Source: Herbidospora yilanensis
GTDB lineage: Bacteria > Actinomycetota > Actinomycetes > Streptosporangiales > Streptosporangiaceae
Assembly (NCBI RefSeq): GCF_001570565.1
Contig: NZ_BBXE01000024.1
Coordinates: forward strand, 130,653 to 194,652
DNA length: 64,000 nucleotides
Direction of reading: 5' to 3'
Shown here piece by piece: positions 16,931 through 26,031 of this stretch. The translations under genes were made by a program, and so were the position numbers. Below the pieces are notes generated by a model. It saw nothing but the letters and a program-made list of their open reading frames with translations. It was not told where the DNA came from and did not search any database. Position 1 is the first letter of the stretch. Each line of letters opens with the position of its first letter.

Positions 16931-18511
16931 ATGTCGGAAACCGCCGCCAGTCCACCTCCGGCGCGGTCCAGAGAAGTCATGCTCATCCTGCCGGGGTTGC
17001 TCCTGGCGATGATGCTCGCCTTCCTCGACAACATGATCGTCGGCACCGCGATGCCCCGCATCGTCGGCGAGCTGAACGGTCTCGAATACTTCACGTGGGT
17101 CACCACCGCCTACATCCTGGGCACGACGGTGTCCACCCCCATCTGGGGCAAGCTGGGCGACCTCTACGGCCGCAAGACCGTCTTCCTCACCTCGATCGTC
17201 ATCTTCCTGGTCGGCTCGGCCCTGTGCGGCATGGCCGGCTCGTCGTTCTTGGGCGGCGTCGACAACGGCATGACCGAGCTGATCGCCTTCCGCGCGATCC
17301 AGGGCCTGGGCGCCGGCGGCCTCATCGTCGGCGTGATGGCCATCATCGGCGACCTGGTGCCGCCGCGTGAGCGTGGTCAGTACCAGGGCATCATGGCCGC
17401 CATCATGTCGCTCGCGATGATCGCCGGCCCCCTCGCCGGCGGCTTCATCACCGACCACCTCGACTGGCGCTGGGCCTTCTACGTGAATCTGCCGCTCGGC
17501 GGCGTCTCGCTGGTGTGGTTGTGGCTCAAGCTCGACCTGCCCAAGAAGCGCACCGAACACCGCATCGACTGGTTCGGCGCGATCATCCTTACGGTCGGGA
17601 TCACCGCTTTGGTCCTGATCACCTCGTGGGGAGGCCAGAGCCACGGCTACCCGTGGGGGTCGTGGCAGATCATCGGGCTGGGCGTGCTGGCCGTCGTGTC
17701 GTTCGCGGCCTTCATCCCGGTTGAGCGGCGCGCCGCCGAGCCGATCATGCCCCTGCACGTGTTCAGGGACCGCAACTTCAACCTGATCTCGTGGATCGGC
17801 TTCCTGCTCGGCTTCGCCATGTTCGGCGCGATCTCGTTCCTGCCGCTGTTCCAGCAGCTCGTCCAGGGGGCGTCCGCGACCAACTCCGGCCTCCTCCTGC
17901 TGCCGATGATGGCGGCCTCGATGGTCGTCTCGCTCTACGTCGGCAAGCGCATCACCGCGACCGGCAAGTACAAGGCGTTCCCGGTCATCGGCGGCGTCGT
18001 CATGGCCATCGGCATGGGCCTGCTCACACTCATGGACGTCAGCACCCCGCTCTGGCAGACCGGCGTGTTCATCGCCGTGCTCGGCCTCGGCATGGGCTTC
18101 CTGATGCAGACCACCATGCTGATCGCGCAGAACAGCGTGGAGCAGAAGGACCTGGGCGTCGCCTCCAGCGCCTCGACCTTCTTCCGCTCGATCGGCGGCT
18201 CGTTCGGCGTGGCCCTGTTCGGCGCGGTGTTCAACAACCACCTGGCCGACGGCCTGCGCGAGAAGTTCGGCGAGCAGTCGGCCGACATGGTCGCCTCGGG
18301 CGGCCAGATGAGCCCGGCGGCCCTGGCACAGCTCCCCCCGCAGATCAAGACCGGTTTCCTGGAGTCGCTGGCGGGCGCGATCAGCGGCGTCTTCCTCTGG
18401 GCGATCGTCTTCGCGGTCGCGGTCCCGATCCTGGCGGCCTTCATCAAGGAGGTCCCGCTCCGGGGCGGGCCGGAGGAGCTCAGCAAGGAGGAGCCCGTGG
18501 CGGCTCTCTAG
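16931..18511 (+). CDS. MFS drug exporter, DHA2 (EmrB/QacA) family
   Basis: A 526-residue membrane protein with about 14 helices, the length and topology of the DHA2 proton antiporters. Motifs include LAFLDNMIVGTAMPRI in helix 1, GKLGDLYGRKTVF (motif A) and the helix-5 antiporter pattern PLAGGFITDHLDWRWAFYVN (motif C region). It should export toxic or self-made compounds using the proton gradient. It is controlled by the divergent TetR gene through the palindrome at 16883. A strong hairpin terminator follows. Confidence 0.92.
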   Translation: MSETAASPPPARSREVMLILPGLLLAMMLAFLDNMIVGTAMPRIVGELNGLEYFTWVTTAYILGTTVSTPIWGKLGDLYGRKTVFLTSIVIFLVGSALCGMAGSSFLGGVDNGMTELIAFRAIQGLGAGGLIVGVMAIIGDLVPPRERGQYQGIMAAIMSLAMIAGPLAGGFITDHLDWRWAFYVNLPLGGVSLVWLWLKLDLPKKRTEHRIDWFGAIILTVGITALVLITSWGGQSHGYPWGSWQIIGLGVLAVVSFAAFIPVERRAAEPIMPLHVFRDRNFNLISWIGFLLGFAMFGAISFLPLFQQLVQGASATNSGLLLLPMMAASMVVSLYVGKRITATGKYKAFPVIGGVVMAIGMGLLTLMDVSTPLWQTGVFIAVLGLGMGFLMQTTMLIAQNSVEQKDLGVASSASTFFRSIGGSFGVALFGAVFNNHLADGLREKFGEQSADMVASGGQMSPAALAQLPPQIKTGFLESLAGAISGVFLWAIVFAVAVPILAAFIKEVPLRGGPEELSKEEPVAAL

Positions 18512-18528
18512 ATCCCCGCTTTTCCGGT

Positions 18529-18563
18529 ACGGCCCCCGCCCAGGCGGGGGCCGTATTCGTTTT
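18529..18563 (+). terminator. Rho-independent terminator after the MFS gene
   Basis: ACGGCCCCCG and CGGGGGCCGT form a 10-bp GC stem around a short CCCAGG loop, followed within a few bases by TTTT. It lies 18 bp past the MFS stop. Confidence 0.75.
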
Positions 18564-18596
18564 GAACCCCGGGCCGGTGTCAGGCGTCATGTGACC

Positions 18597-19439
18597 ATGA
18601 AGCGATGGATGCCGCCGGCGGCCCTCCTGCTGGTCGCGGCCTGCACGTCCGCTCCCCTCACCGCCCCCGCGCCCTGCCCGGAGACGTGGACCGGGCAGGC
18701 GCCGGAGGAGACGACCGTCGGCGGGGCGGCCGACATGCTGGTACCGGGCACCCTCGCCGGGGCGCTGATGTGCGCCTATCCCGGGGACAACATGACCGAG
18801 GGCGAGGCGCTGGGCGGACAGCGGAACCTGTCGCCGGACGAGACGGCGCGGATGGCGCGGGACCTGAACCACCTCCCCGCCGGACCGGGGTCCGGCGCCT
18901 GCACCCTGGCGGGCGGGCCCGAGACCAACTATCTGGTACGGGTCGACTACGCGGGCGGGGAACGCCTCTGGCTCACCACGGGAGAGGAGGTCAACCACTG
19001 CACGGACACCGCGAACGGGTCGTTCAAGACGGGCGCCTACCTGGGGGAGGCGATGACCGCCGCGTACCGGACCGGTAAGTGGACGACCCCCCGGCGTGCG
19101 GACCCCTGCCACCGGTCGCTCGGGCGGCGCGGCCAGGAGTTCGACATGGTGCCCGGCCGGCCCGTCGGGGTGCTGGTCTGCGGGGACGACTCCAAGCGCG
19201 ATCACGGCCGTGACGTGGCCCTCGCGCTCGCCGGCGAGCTGAACACGATCCCGGCCCGGCCGGGCGGGGGCTCGTGCACCGGCACGCCCACGGAGACCTA
19301 CCAGCTTCAGTTCCGCTACGCGGAGGGCCCCGGCGTGGGGGTGTCGGTGCGGGTGGGCTGCCGTCCGCCGATCCACAACGGCAGCCTCAGCGGAACCGGG
19401 GAGTTCCCCGGGTTGAAGGCGCTGGCGACCGGCGGATGA
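18597..19439 (+). CDS. Putative lipoprotein with internal duplication
   Basis: A 280-residue protein with a lipobox (LLVAAC, Cys16). The mature part has two similar halves. Both carry a [M/D]xVPGxxxGxLxC segment, then a helix, LNxxPAxPGxGxCT, and a strand pattern ending before a Cys and NGS. Each half has paired Cys residues, so disulphides outside the membrane are likely. I do not recognise the family. ATG at 18597 is preferred over GTG at 18591 because the signal peptide starts there. Function unknown. Confidence 0.65.
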   Translation: MKRWMPPAALLLVAACTSAPLTAPAPCPETWTGQAPEETTVGGAADMLVPGTLAGALMCAYPGDNMTEGEALGGQRNLSPDETARMARDLNHLPAGPGSGACTLAGGPETNYLVRVDYAGGERLWLTTGEEVNHCTDTANGSFKTGAYLGEAMTAAYRTGKWTTPRRADPCHRSLGRRGQEFDMVPGRPVGVLVCGDDSKRDHGRDVALALAGELNTIPARPGGGSCTGTPTETYQLQFRYAEGPGVGVSVRVGCRPPIHNGSLSGTGEFPGLKALATGG

Positions 19440-19519
19440 CGGCTGCCCCTCCGAACGGACGATCCGTCCCTCCCAAAGGAGGATGGCCGCGGCACGCCGG
19501 GTGCGTCAGCGTTGAACAC

Positions 19520-20647
19520 ATGAATCGATTCCGCGGAGCTCGGGGAAGTCTGGCCGCGCTCCTGGTCCTGGTGGTGACGGCGGCCTGTGGAACGCAGGAG
19601 GCGGCGGCGCCGCCCGCCGCCGCCCCCAAGCACGGTCACGCGGCGAGCAAGGCGCCGGCGGCGCCGCTGCGCGACGGCGAGCGGTTCGTCACGCTGACGA
19701 TGCCGGAGCCGTACACCCCCAAAGGACCGGGCGGCGGGTCCGACGACTACCGGTGTTTCCTCATCGACCCCGGCGCGCAGGGCACCGGCTTCCTGACCGG
19801 AGCCCAGTTCCAGCCGCTCAACCTGGCCATCGTCCACCACGCGATCTTCTTCCGGCTGGCCCCTGACCAGGTGGCCGAGGCCGAGAGGATGGACGCCGCC
19901 GCCCCCGGCCAGGGCTGGACCTGCTTCGCCGACGCGGGGGTCAGGGAGGCCGGATGGGTGGCCCACTGGGCGCCGGGCGACCGCGAGACGCTGCTCGATC
20001 CGAAGTACGGCCACCCCATCCCGGCGGGCAGCAAGCTCGTCATGCAGGTCCACTACAACACCCGGGCGGGCGCCGGCGCCGACCAGTCGGCCATCCGGCT
20101 GCGGGTCAGCGACAGGCGGCTCGAACCTCTCGGCACCGCCCTGTTCCCGGGGGCCGTCGAACTGCCCTGCACCCCCGAGGAGTCGGGGCCGCTCTGCGAC
20201 CGCGAGGCCGCCGTCGAGGACATCGGCCGCCGCTTCGGGGCCGAGTCGGCGCGCACGCCGGGGTTCCTGACCGAGATGTGCGGCCCGGCGAAGCCGGGAC
20301 CCACCCAGCACTGCGACCTCCCGGTGCGGGAAGGAGGGCTCCTGCACGCCCTGGCCGGGCACATGCACCTGCTCGGACGGTCGATCAAGATCGAGCTCAA
20401 CCCCGGCACACCCGGCGCGCGGACCCTTCTCGACGTGCCCGAGTACGACTTCGACGACCAGGCGCTGCGCCCGCTGCCCGCGCCGGTGAAGGTGAGCGAG
20501 GGCGACGTGGTGCGGGTGACCTGCACCCACGACGCCAAGCTGCGGAGCATGTTGCCGCAGTTCGAGAAGGAACCGGCCCGCTACGTCGTGTGGGGCGAGG
20601 GGACCGCCGACGAGATGTGCCTGGGGGTCGCGATCATGTCGGCCTGA
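19520..20647 (+). CDS. PHM/DBM-like type II copper monooxygenase, lipoprotein
   Basis: A 375-residue exported protein with a lipobox (VVTAAC, Cys23). The mature part has the copper ligands of the ascorbate-dependent monooxygenase fold. Candidates for the first site are VHHAIFF and later His residues; for the second site, MQVHYN, GHMHLLG, CTHD and a Met in DEMCLG. These match peptidylglycine alpha-hydroxylating and dopamine beta-monooxygenases. The substrate is unknown; bacterial members are little studied. It starts at ATG 19520, where the signal peptide begins. The YibE/F gene follows after 16 bp, so they probably form an operon. Confidence 0.8.
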   Translation: MNRFRGARGSLAALLVLVVTAACGTQEAAAPPAAAPKHGHAASKAPAAPLRDGERFVTLTMPEPYTPKGPGGGSDDYRCFLIDPGAQGTGFLTGAQFQPLNLAIVHHAIFFRLAPDQVAEAERMDAAAPGQGWTCFADAGVREAGWVAHWAPGDRETLLDPKYGHPIPAGSKLVMQVHYNTRAGAGADQSAIRLRVSDRRLEPLGTALFPGAVELPCTPEESGPLCDREAAVEDIGRRFGAESARTPGFLTEMCGPAKPGPTQHCDLPVREGGLLHALAGHMHLLGRSIKIELNPGTPGARTLLDVPEYDFDDQALRPLPAPVKVSEGDVVRVTCTHDAKLRSMLPQFEKEPARYVVWGEGTADEMCLGVAIMSA

Positions 20648-20663
20648 GCTACTGTTCCTCGCC

Positions 20664-21791
20664 ATGGGGCACTCGCACGGGCCGGTCGCGCCCGCCGACC
20701 GCACAACCGTCCTGGCCGTGCTGGCCGTGATCCTGCCGCTGGCGGCCGCGACGCTCGTGGCGCTGGTCTTCTTATGGCCCGGTGAGGTGAAGAAGGCGGA
20801 CGAGCCCCGGCTTCCCGAGCTCGCCGGGGTGATCACGTCGGTCTCCGGCGAGAAGGCGACCGTCGAGTTCTCGGTGTACCACCAGGTGACCGCGATGTTG
20901 CCGACCGCGCCGGGGTCGGCGACGTTCGCCGAGGGCGACAAGGTCGTCGTGCTCGACCTGCAGGACGGCACCTACGCCGTGTCCGACCACGACCGCTCCT
21001 CGCCGTTGTGGTTGTTCGGGGCGGCGTTCGCGCTGACGGTGATCGCCTTCGGGCGGTGGAAGGGGATCACCGCCCTGGCCGGGCTCGCGATCACCTTCGG
21101 GCTGCTGCTCACGTTCGTGCTCCCGGCCATCCTGGCCGGGCGGTCGCCGTTGCTGGTCGCCGTCGTCGGCGCGGCGGCGATCATGCTGATCGTCCTGTAC
21201 GTCACCCACGGCGTCTCCGTGCCCACGTCGGTGGCCGTGATCGGCACCCTGGTCAGCCTGGCCCTGACGGGCCTGCTGTCGCTGCTGGCCATCGACTGGG
21301 TCCACCTGACCGGCGTGAGCGACGACAGCAGCTGGCTCCTGGGGACCAGCCACCAGATCAACACCCAGGGCCTGCTGCTGGCCGGCATCATCATCGGCTC
21401 GCTGGGGGTGCTCGACGACGTCACGGTCACCCAGGCCGCCACGGTCGCCGAACTCGCCCACGCCAACCCGGGATACACGGCCCGGCAGCTCTACCGGGCC
21501 GCCACCCGGGTCGGGCGGGCGCACATCGCCTCGGTCATCAACACGATCGTGCTCGCGTACGCCGGCGCGTCGCTCCCGCTGCTGCTGCTCATCAGCGTCG
21601 GGAACGAGCCCCTGGGCGAGGTGCTGGCCGGGCCGGTGGTGGCCCAGGAGCTGGTCCGGAGCATCGTGGGCACGATCGGGCTGGTGGCGGCGGTGCCGAT
21701 CACGACGGCGCTGGCCGCAATGACCTGCAGGAGGCGGGCCCGTTCGGCCGGGGACGTGCCCGAACGGGCCCACGACCTGGTTACCGGTTAG
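20664..21791 (+). CDS. YibE/F family membrane protein
   Basis: A 375-residue protein with an N-terminal membrane anchor, an about 90-residue extracytoplasmic beta domain (residues about 50-115), then seven or so helices. The signatures GSLGVLDDVTVTQA, RVGRAHIASVINTIVLAYAGASLPLLLL match the YibE/F family. The role is unknown. It is found with secreted proteins in actinobacteria and may be a transporter. It follows the PHM-like gene closely and overlaps the converging SH3 gene by 4 bp. Confidence 0.87.
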   Translation: MGHSHGPVAPADRTTVLAVLAVILPLAAATLVALVFLWPGEVKKADEPRLPELAGVITSVSGEKATVEFSVYHQVTAMLPTAPGSATFAEGDKVVVLDLQDGTYAVSDHDRSSPLWLFGAAFALTVIAFGRWKGITALAGLAITFGLLLTFVLPAILAGRSPLLVAVVGAAAIMLIVLYVTHGVSVPTSVAVIGTLVSLALTGLLSLLAIDWVHLTGVSDDSSWLLGTSHQINTQGLLLAGIIIGSLGVLDDVTVTQAATVAELAHANPGYTARQLYRAATRVGRAHIASVINTIVLAYAGASLPLLLLISVGNEPLGEVLAGPVVAQELVRSIVGTIGLVAAVPITTALAAMTCRRRARSAGDVPERAHDLVTG

Positions 21792-22357
21792 GCGCGGCGC
21801 AGGTAGTAGCCGTACGACCAGCCGGTCGTGCCCTTCTTCGTGGTCACCTTGACCCAGCCCCTCTCACGGACCGGGGACCCCTGGACGGTGGCCTTCCACT
21901 TCAGCTTGCCGACCACCCCATGGCCCAGGCCCGGCCCCGACCGGACGTTGAGGTGGCTGCCCCTGCGGACGTGCTGGACCCGGTACTTCACCGAGGTCCC
22001 GGCGGCCACGACCGTCAGGTAGCCGAACGCGGTCGGGTAGGTGTGGCCCTGGCAGGCGACGGAGACCGAGTAGGTGCCCGGCTTCGTGCCCGACCAGACG
22101 GTGGCCCGCCCGGTGGCCCGCACGCCGTTGGGCAGCAGGGTGACGCTGCGGCCCCACGCCGGCGAGTAGGCGTATCCCGGCCGGTTGGGGCACGCCTTGG
22201 TGCGGAGCCGGACGGTCTGCCCGGCGTGGACGGTGGAGGGGGCGGCGGTCACGGCCAAGCCGGAGGACGCGGCGGGGAGCGCGGTGCTCGCGCCGGCCGG
22301 GAGGGCCAGGCAGAACACGGTCGCTGTGGCGAGGACGGCGGGCTTGACGAGATCCAT
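21788..22357 (-). CDS. Secreted SH3-domain protein
   Basis: A 189-residue secreted protein. After a signal peptide (MDLVKPAVLATATVFCLALP) comes an immunoglobulin-like domain with two Cys (KACPNRP, VACQGHT; disulphide likely). A bacterial SH3 domain follows, with HLNVRSGPGLGHGVVG and GWVKVTTKKGTTGWSYGYYL. Such domains bind cell-wall peptides. ATG at 22357 is chosen because AAGGAG precedes it. A palindrome lies between it and the divergent sulfotransferase. Confidence 0.83.
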   Translation of the reverse strand: MDLVKPAVLATATVFCLALPAGASTALPAASSGLAVTAAPSTVHAGQTVRLRTKACPNRPGYAYSPAWGRSVTLLPNGVRATGRATVWSGTKPGTYSVSVACQGHTYPTAFGYLTVVAAGTSVKYRVQHVRRGSHLNVRSGPGLGHGVVGKLKWKATVQGSPVRERGWVKVTTKKGTTGWSYGYYLRRA

Positions 22358-22409
22358 GATCTCACTCCTTACGTACCAGGCAGGCTTTTGACCTGCTGTT
22401 ACTACCAAG

Positions 22410-22427
22410 AGTAATCGCATGATTACT
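22410..22427. promoter_or_regulatory. AGTAATC/GATTACT palindrome, candidate operator
   Basis: AGTAATC-GCAT-GATTACT: perfect 7-bp arms around 4 bp, in an unusually A/T-rich stretch between the divergent SH3-protein and sulfotransferase genes. The bound factor is unknown. Confidence 0.35.
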
Positions 22428-22553
22428 TATTGTGAATACCTTGGCGCAGATCTGGTTGCCAACCGCCGGTGAGCTCCACGTAGCGTGGGAAGTGCCGGGA
22501 CGTTGAAGGAGGAGCGATTCCATACTAATTTTGTAGGAAAAGTGGAGGTTAGT

Positions 22554-23507
22554 GTGACTCTGCCCGGCTTCCTGGTCATCGGGGCTCCGAAGGCCGCCAC
22601 GACCGCCCTGCACGCCGCGCTCAGCGCCCACCCGGACCTGTACCTGTCCGCGGTGAAGGAGCCGAAGTTCTTCCTCTCCGACGGCCCGCCGCCCGACAGG
22701 GGCGGGCCCGGCGACGCCGAGACCTACCGCGAGCACGTGTGGCGCCGCGACGACTACGAGGCCCTGTTCCGGCCGGGCTACCTGAACGGCGAGTCGACCC
22801 CGTTCTACCTGTACGACCGGGCCGCCCACCGGCGCATCAAGGCTCTGATCCCCGAGGTCCGGCTCATCGTGGTCGTGCGCGACCCGGTCGAGCGGGCCCA
22901 CTCGAACTGGACCCACTTGTGGTCGGCCGGGCTGGAGCCCGTCGGCGACGTCGTCGAGGCCTGCGCCTGCGAGTCCGAGCGGATCAGGGCCGGGTGGGCC
23001 CCGTTCTGGCACTACGTCGGCCTGGGCCGGTACGGCGAGCAGCTCCGCGACCTCTACGACCTGTTCACCGAGGAGCAGGTGCTGGTCTTCCGCTACCGCG
23101 ACCTGCTCGACCGGCCGGCCGAGACCCTCGACCGCATCTGCGGGCATCTCGGCGTGCGCACCGGGCTGATCTCCGAGGTGCCCCGGGAGAACGTGACCGT
23201 GCACCCCCCGGAGACGGTCCTGCACCAGGTGTTGTCACAGGTGGTGCGGGTGGGCGACCGGCTGGGCGGCCAGACGCTGACGGCGCCGCTCGCCCGGGTG
23301 CTCCAGCGCGACGGCAGGGCCCGGCGGCCCCTGACGTGGGAGCAGCGGCAGGAGCTCATCCCGTATTTCACCGACGACATCAAGCTGCTCGAAGAGGTGA
23401 CGGGGGAGGACTTCTCCGACTGGATCCGGCCCCGCGACCGCTCGGGCGGCCAGGTCGGCCACCGCCCGGACGGCCAGGGCCAGGCGCGCAACGGACGGCC
23501 CAGATAG
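22554..23507 (+). CDS. PAPS-dependent sulfotransferase
   Basis: A 317-residue sulfotransferase. The 5'-phosphosulfate loop reads GAPKAATTAL near residue 8 and the 3'-phosphate motif is VVVRDPVERAHSNW near residue 105. The enzyme would transfer sulfate from PAPS to a hydroxyl or amine on a carbohydrate, lipid or small molecule. GTG at 22554 is chosen because GGAGG sits 5 bp upstream and the family motif starts shortly after; an upstream in-frame ATG would add unlike sequence. The acceptor is unknown and no PAPS synthesis genes are nearby. Confidence 0.87.
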   Translation: MTLPGFLVIGAPKAATTALHAALSAHPDLYLSAVKEPKFFLSDGPPPDRGGPGDAETYREHVWRRDDYEALFRPGYLNGESTPFYLYDRAAHRRIKALIPEVRLIVVVRDPVERAHSNWTHLWSAGLEPVGDVVEACACESERIRAGWAPFWHYVGLGRYGEQLRDLYDLFTEEQVLVFRYRDLLDRPAETLDRICGHLGVRTGLISEVPRENVTVHPPETVLHQVLSQVVRVGDRLGGQTLTAPLARVLQRDGRARRPLTWEQRQELIPYFTDDIKLLEEVTGEDFSDWIRPRDRSGGQVGHRPDGQGQARNGRPR

Positions 23508-23663
23508 CCGCCTGACCGGGGCGGCCGGGCCGGAAGGGGTGGTCGCGGATGGTCGCCTCGTCGCGGCGGGTCGGTGGAGCGGTGGCCGGCGCCGGGTGCG
23601 GTGCCTGGGCGGGGCGGGCGTCGGTGCCGGGGCGGGCGGAGCCGTAACGGAGAAGGAGCTTTG

Positions 23664-23699
23664 ACCCGCGCCGGTGGCCGATGAGGTGACGGCGCGGGT
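23664..23699. terminator. Inverted repeat between convergent genes, candidate terminator
   Basis: ACCCGCGCCG (23664-23673) and CGGCGCGGGT (23690-23699) are perfect 10-bp arms with a 16-bp loop, just past the minus-strand gene ending at 23704 and downstream of the sulfotransferase. There is no strong T run, so termination is plausible but unproven. The rest of the 196-bp gap is G-rich and shows nothing else. Confidence 0.45.
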
Positions 23700-23703
23700 T
23701 CCG

Positions 23704-24579
23704 TCAGATGAGTTCTGTGCGGAGGTCGTGGGCGCCGTCGGGGCGGGTCCACTCGTAGAAGACGCGCTGCCCGCCGCCCGGCAGGTCGAGGATGTCCAGA
23801 TACCGCAGGCCGCCGTGGGGCGACTGGGCGTGGGGGTGGTCGCCCACGGCCGTCAGGGTCGACGGGTCGGGGCCGGTCGCGACGCCGGTGCGCTCCTCGT
23901 AGTTCTCGGCCGCGCTGGCCCGGCCGTCGTAGTAGGCCAGCACCCCGTCGTCGGTGAACCGGACCGCCGAGACGCGCACGCCGCGCGAGTCCCAGGCGCC
24001 GGGGCGGCGGTCGAGGGCGGTGCCGTGCCAGGACCACTCGCGGCCGTCGGGGCTGGTCGCGTAGTCGGTGACCATCTGGTCGGCCTCGTCGGGGATCTCC
24101 AGCGGGTGGCAGGACGCCCACAGGTGCCACTGGCCGCCGTGGTGGACGATCACCGGGTCCTTCACGCCCGTCTTGAGGTCGCCGGGCAGCACCACGCGGG
24201 CGGTCTCGGGGTCGAAGTCCTCGGGGCGGGAGGCCTCCAGCAGCTCCACCCGCCAGTGCTTGGTGCCGTAGGTCGCGCAGCTCAGGTAGAGGCGCCAGTC
24301 GCCCTCGGGGGTGAGCACGAGCGTCGGGCGCTCCAGCGACTCGGTCCGCATCTGGTCTTTGGTGATCGTCAGCACCGGCTCGTAACGCTCGCCGTCGGCG
24401 GAGCGGGCGATCTGGATCGCGTAGCCGCGGCCTTCGCCGATGGGACGGCGCAGCCGGTAGGCCAGGTAGATCGTGCCGTCGGGCGTCGCCACGGCGCTCG
24501 GCGCGCCGGCCCAGAAGCCGGGGCCGTCTCCCGGCGGGGGAATCGCCACGACGGAGCGCTGAGGCTGGGGGAGGAACAT
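23704..24579 (-). CDS. Glycosidase-like five-bladed propeller protein (GH43/GH32-like)
   Basis: A 291-residue soluble protein without a signal peptide. Repeated blade-like segments are visible: [54 protein letters not shown], and [20 protein letters not shown] with a DPxI element. They resemble the catalytic propellers of GH43/GH32/GH130-type enzymes. A sugar-cleaving or sugar-binding role is inferred, and the substrate is unknown. ATG at 24579 is used, with GGAG about 8 bp upstream; an in-frame GTG at 24600 is possible. Confidence 0.65.
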   Translation of the reverse strand: MFLPQPQRSVVAIPPPGDGPGFWAGAPSAVATPDGTIYLAYRLRRPIGEGRGYAIQIARSADGERYEPVLTITKDQMRTESLERPTLVLTPEGDWRLYLSCATYGTKHWRVELLEASRPEDFDPETARVVLPGDLKTGVKDPVIVHHGGQWHLWASCHPLEIPDEADQMVTDYATSPDGREWSWHGTALDRRPGAWDSRGVRVSAVRFTDDGVLAYYDGRASAAENYEERTGVATGPDPSTLTAVGDHPHAQSPHGGLRYLDILDLPGGGQRVFYEWTRPDGAHDLRTELI

Positions 24580-24652
24580 TCCGGAGTCTCCAAGGATCAC
24601 ACGTCGACGATAGACAGCGAGGTGGAGGGGTCAAAGGGGCTTTGCCGGCTCG

Positions 24653-24682
24653 TTGATTCGACAAACCCTACCCTTTTACTAG
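24653..24682 (+). promoter_or_regulatory. Candidate promoter upstream of the TIGR03118 gene
   Basis: TTGATT (24653-24658) and TACTAG (24677-24682) are spaced by 18 bp in a locally A/T-rich stretch of the 220-bp intergenic region. They would give a leader of about 110 nt before the ATG at 24800. Assigned by pattern only. Confidence 0.3.
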
Positions 24683-24799
24683 GTTTTCGGGCCGGTGAAC
24701 CCTCTCGGGAAGCGCCGCGTATCTCCGCCCGTAAGGGAGCTTCGCGAACCTCCGCACCTTAGGTCATGAACCGAGAAGGCCCTCGAAGGAGACCACCAG

Positions 24800-26005
24800 A
24801 TGCGTTCACGCGTCGCCGTGCTCACCGCCGGGACGCTCGTTCTGAGCACCCCCCTGAGCATTCCCGCAAGCGCCCAGACGGCCCCACAGGCCAAGCCCGC
24901 CACCGTCAAGGTTACCGGGACGACCACGTCGACCAACCGGTTCGCCCAGGTCAACCTGGTTTCCGACGTGCCCGGCAAGGCCCCCGTCACCGATCCCAAG
25001 CTGGTCAACCCCTGGGGTCTGGCGATGGGCAAGACGTTGTGGGTCTCGGGCGCCGGCACCGGTGTCGCGACCGTCTACTCCGGCAACGCCAAGAAGGAGC
25101 AGACCGAGGTCGCCATTCCGGGCGGCACGCCGACCGGCCAGGTCGTCAACACGTCGCAGGACGAGTTCCTGATCAAGGACAAGCCCGCGACCTTCATCTT
25201 CGCCAGCCCCTCGGGGGCGATCACGGCCTGGAACGCCGAGGTCAACCCCAAGAACGCGGTCATCGCGGCGTTCACGAAGAACGCCGACTACAAGGGCCTG
25301 GCGGTGATGAACACCAACCGGGGCGCCTTCCTGCTGGCCCCGTCATTCTCGCACGGCAAGATCCACGTGTACGACTCGGAGTTCGACCGCGTGCGGTTGT
25401 CCCGCTCGCAGTTCCGCGACCCGCGCATGCCCGGTGACTACGCCCCCTTCAACGTCGAGGTCGTCGGCAACGTGATCATGGTCGCGTACGCCAAGCGCGA
25501 CGCCGTCACCGGCAAGGCCGTGCCCGGCCGGGGCAACGGGTTCGTCTCCCGGTTCTCGGCCAACGGCCGCTTCCTCGGCCGCTTCGCCAACCGCGGCGCG
25601 CTGAACGCGCCCTGGGCGATGATCCGGGCGCCGCGTGGATTCGGCGCCTTGGCCGGGGCCGTCCTGGTGGGTAACTTCGGAGATGGGCTGGTCAACGCCT
25701 ATAACGCCCGCACCGGCCGGTACCTCGGGCCGCTCCGGCAGACCAACGGACAGGCGATCCAGCTCGAAGGTCTGTGGGATCTGGAGCCGGGCACTGCGAC
25801 GAACGGCGGAGAGAACTCTGTATGGTTCGCGGCGGGTATCGACAAGGCGCAGCACGGCCTCCTGGGCGTGCTGAGGCCGTCTGACGCCGGGCCGCTGCCC
25901 GGCGCGGCGTCGACGCCGGCGCCCTCGGTGTCGGCGCCGGCGACGCCCAAGCCGTCGGCGGCCACCACGCCGACGTCGTCAGCGGGCGGCATGTACGGTT
26001 ACTGA
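24800..26005 (+). CDS. TIGR03118 family secreted protein
   Basis: A 401-residue protein with a signal peptide (MRSRVAVLTAGTLVLSTPLS, cleavage near ASA-QTAP). The body matches the TIGR03118 family: VNLVSDVPGKAPVTDPKLVNPWGLA, GNGFVSRFSANGRFLGRFA and GALAGAVLVGNFGDG, an NHL-like propeller of unknown function. A Pro/Ser/Ala/Thr-rich low-complexity tail (residues about 360-395) leads to a short GGMYGY end. AAGGAGA precedes the ATG at 24800. Confidence 0.88.
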   Translation: MRSRVAVLTAGTLVLSTPLSIPASAQTAPQAKPATVKVTGTTTSTNRFAQVNLVSDVPGKAPVTDPKLVNPWGLAMGKTLWVSGAGTGVATVYSGNAKKEQTEVAIPGGTPTGQVVNTSQDEFLIKDKPATFIFASPSGAITAWNAEVNPKNAVIAAFTKNADYKGLAVMNTNRGAFLLAPSFSHGKIHVYDSEFDRVRLSRSQFRDPRMPGDYAPFNVEVVGNVIMVAYAKRDAVTGKAVPGRGNGFVSRFSANGRFLGRFANRGALNAPWAMIRAPRGFGALAGAVLVGNFGDGLVNAYNARTGRYLGPLRQTNGQAIQLEGLWDLEPGTATNGGENSVWFAAGIDKAQHGLLGVLRPSDAGPLPGAASTPAPSVSAPATPKPSAATTPTSSAGGMYGY

Positions 26006-26031
26006 GCTGCCCGGAAGGATAGGAGCGGCGC

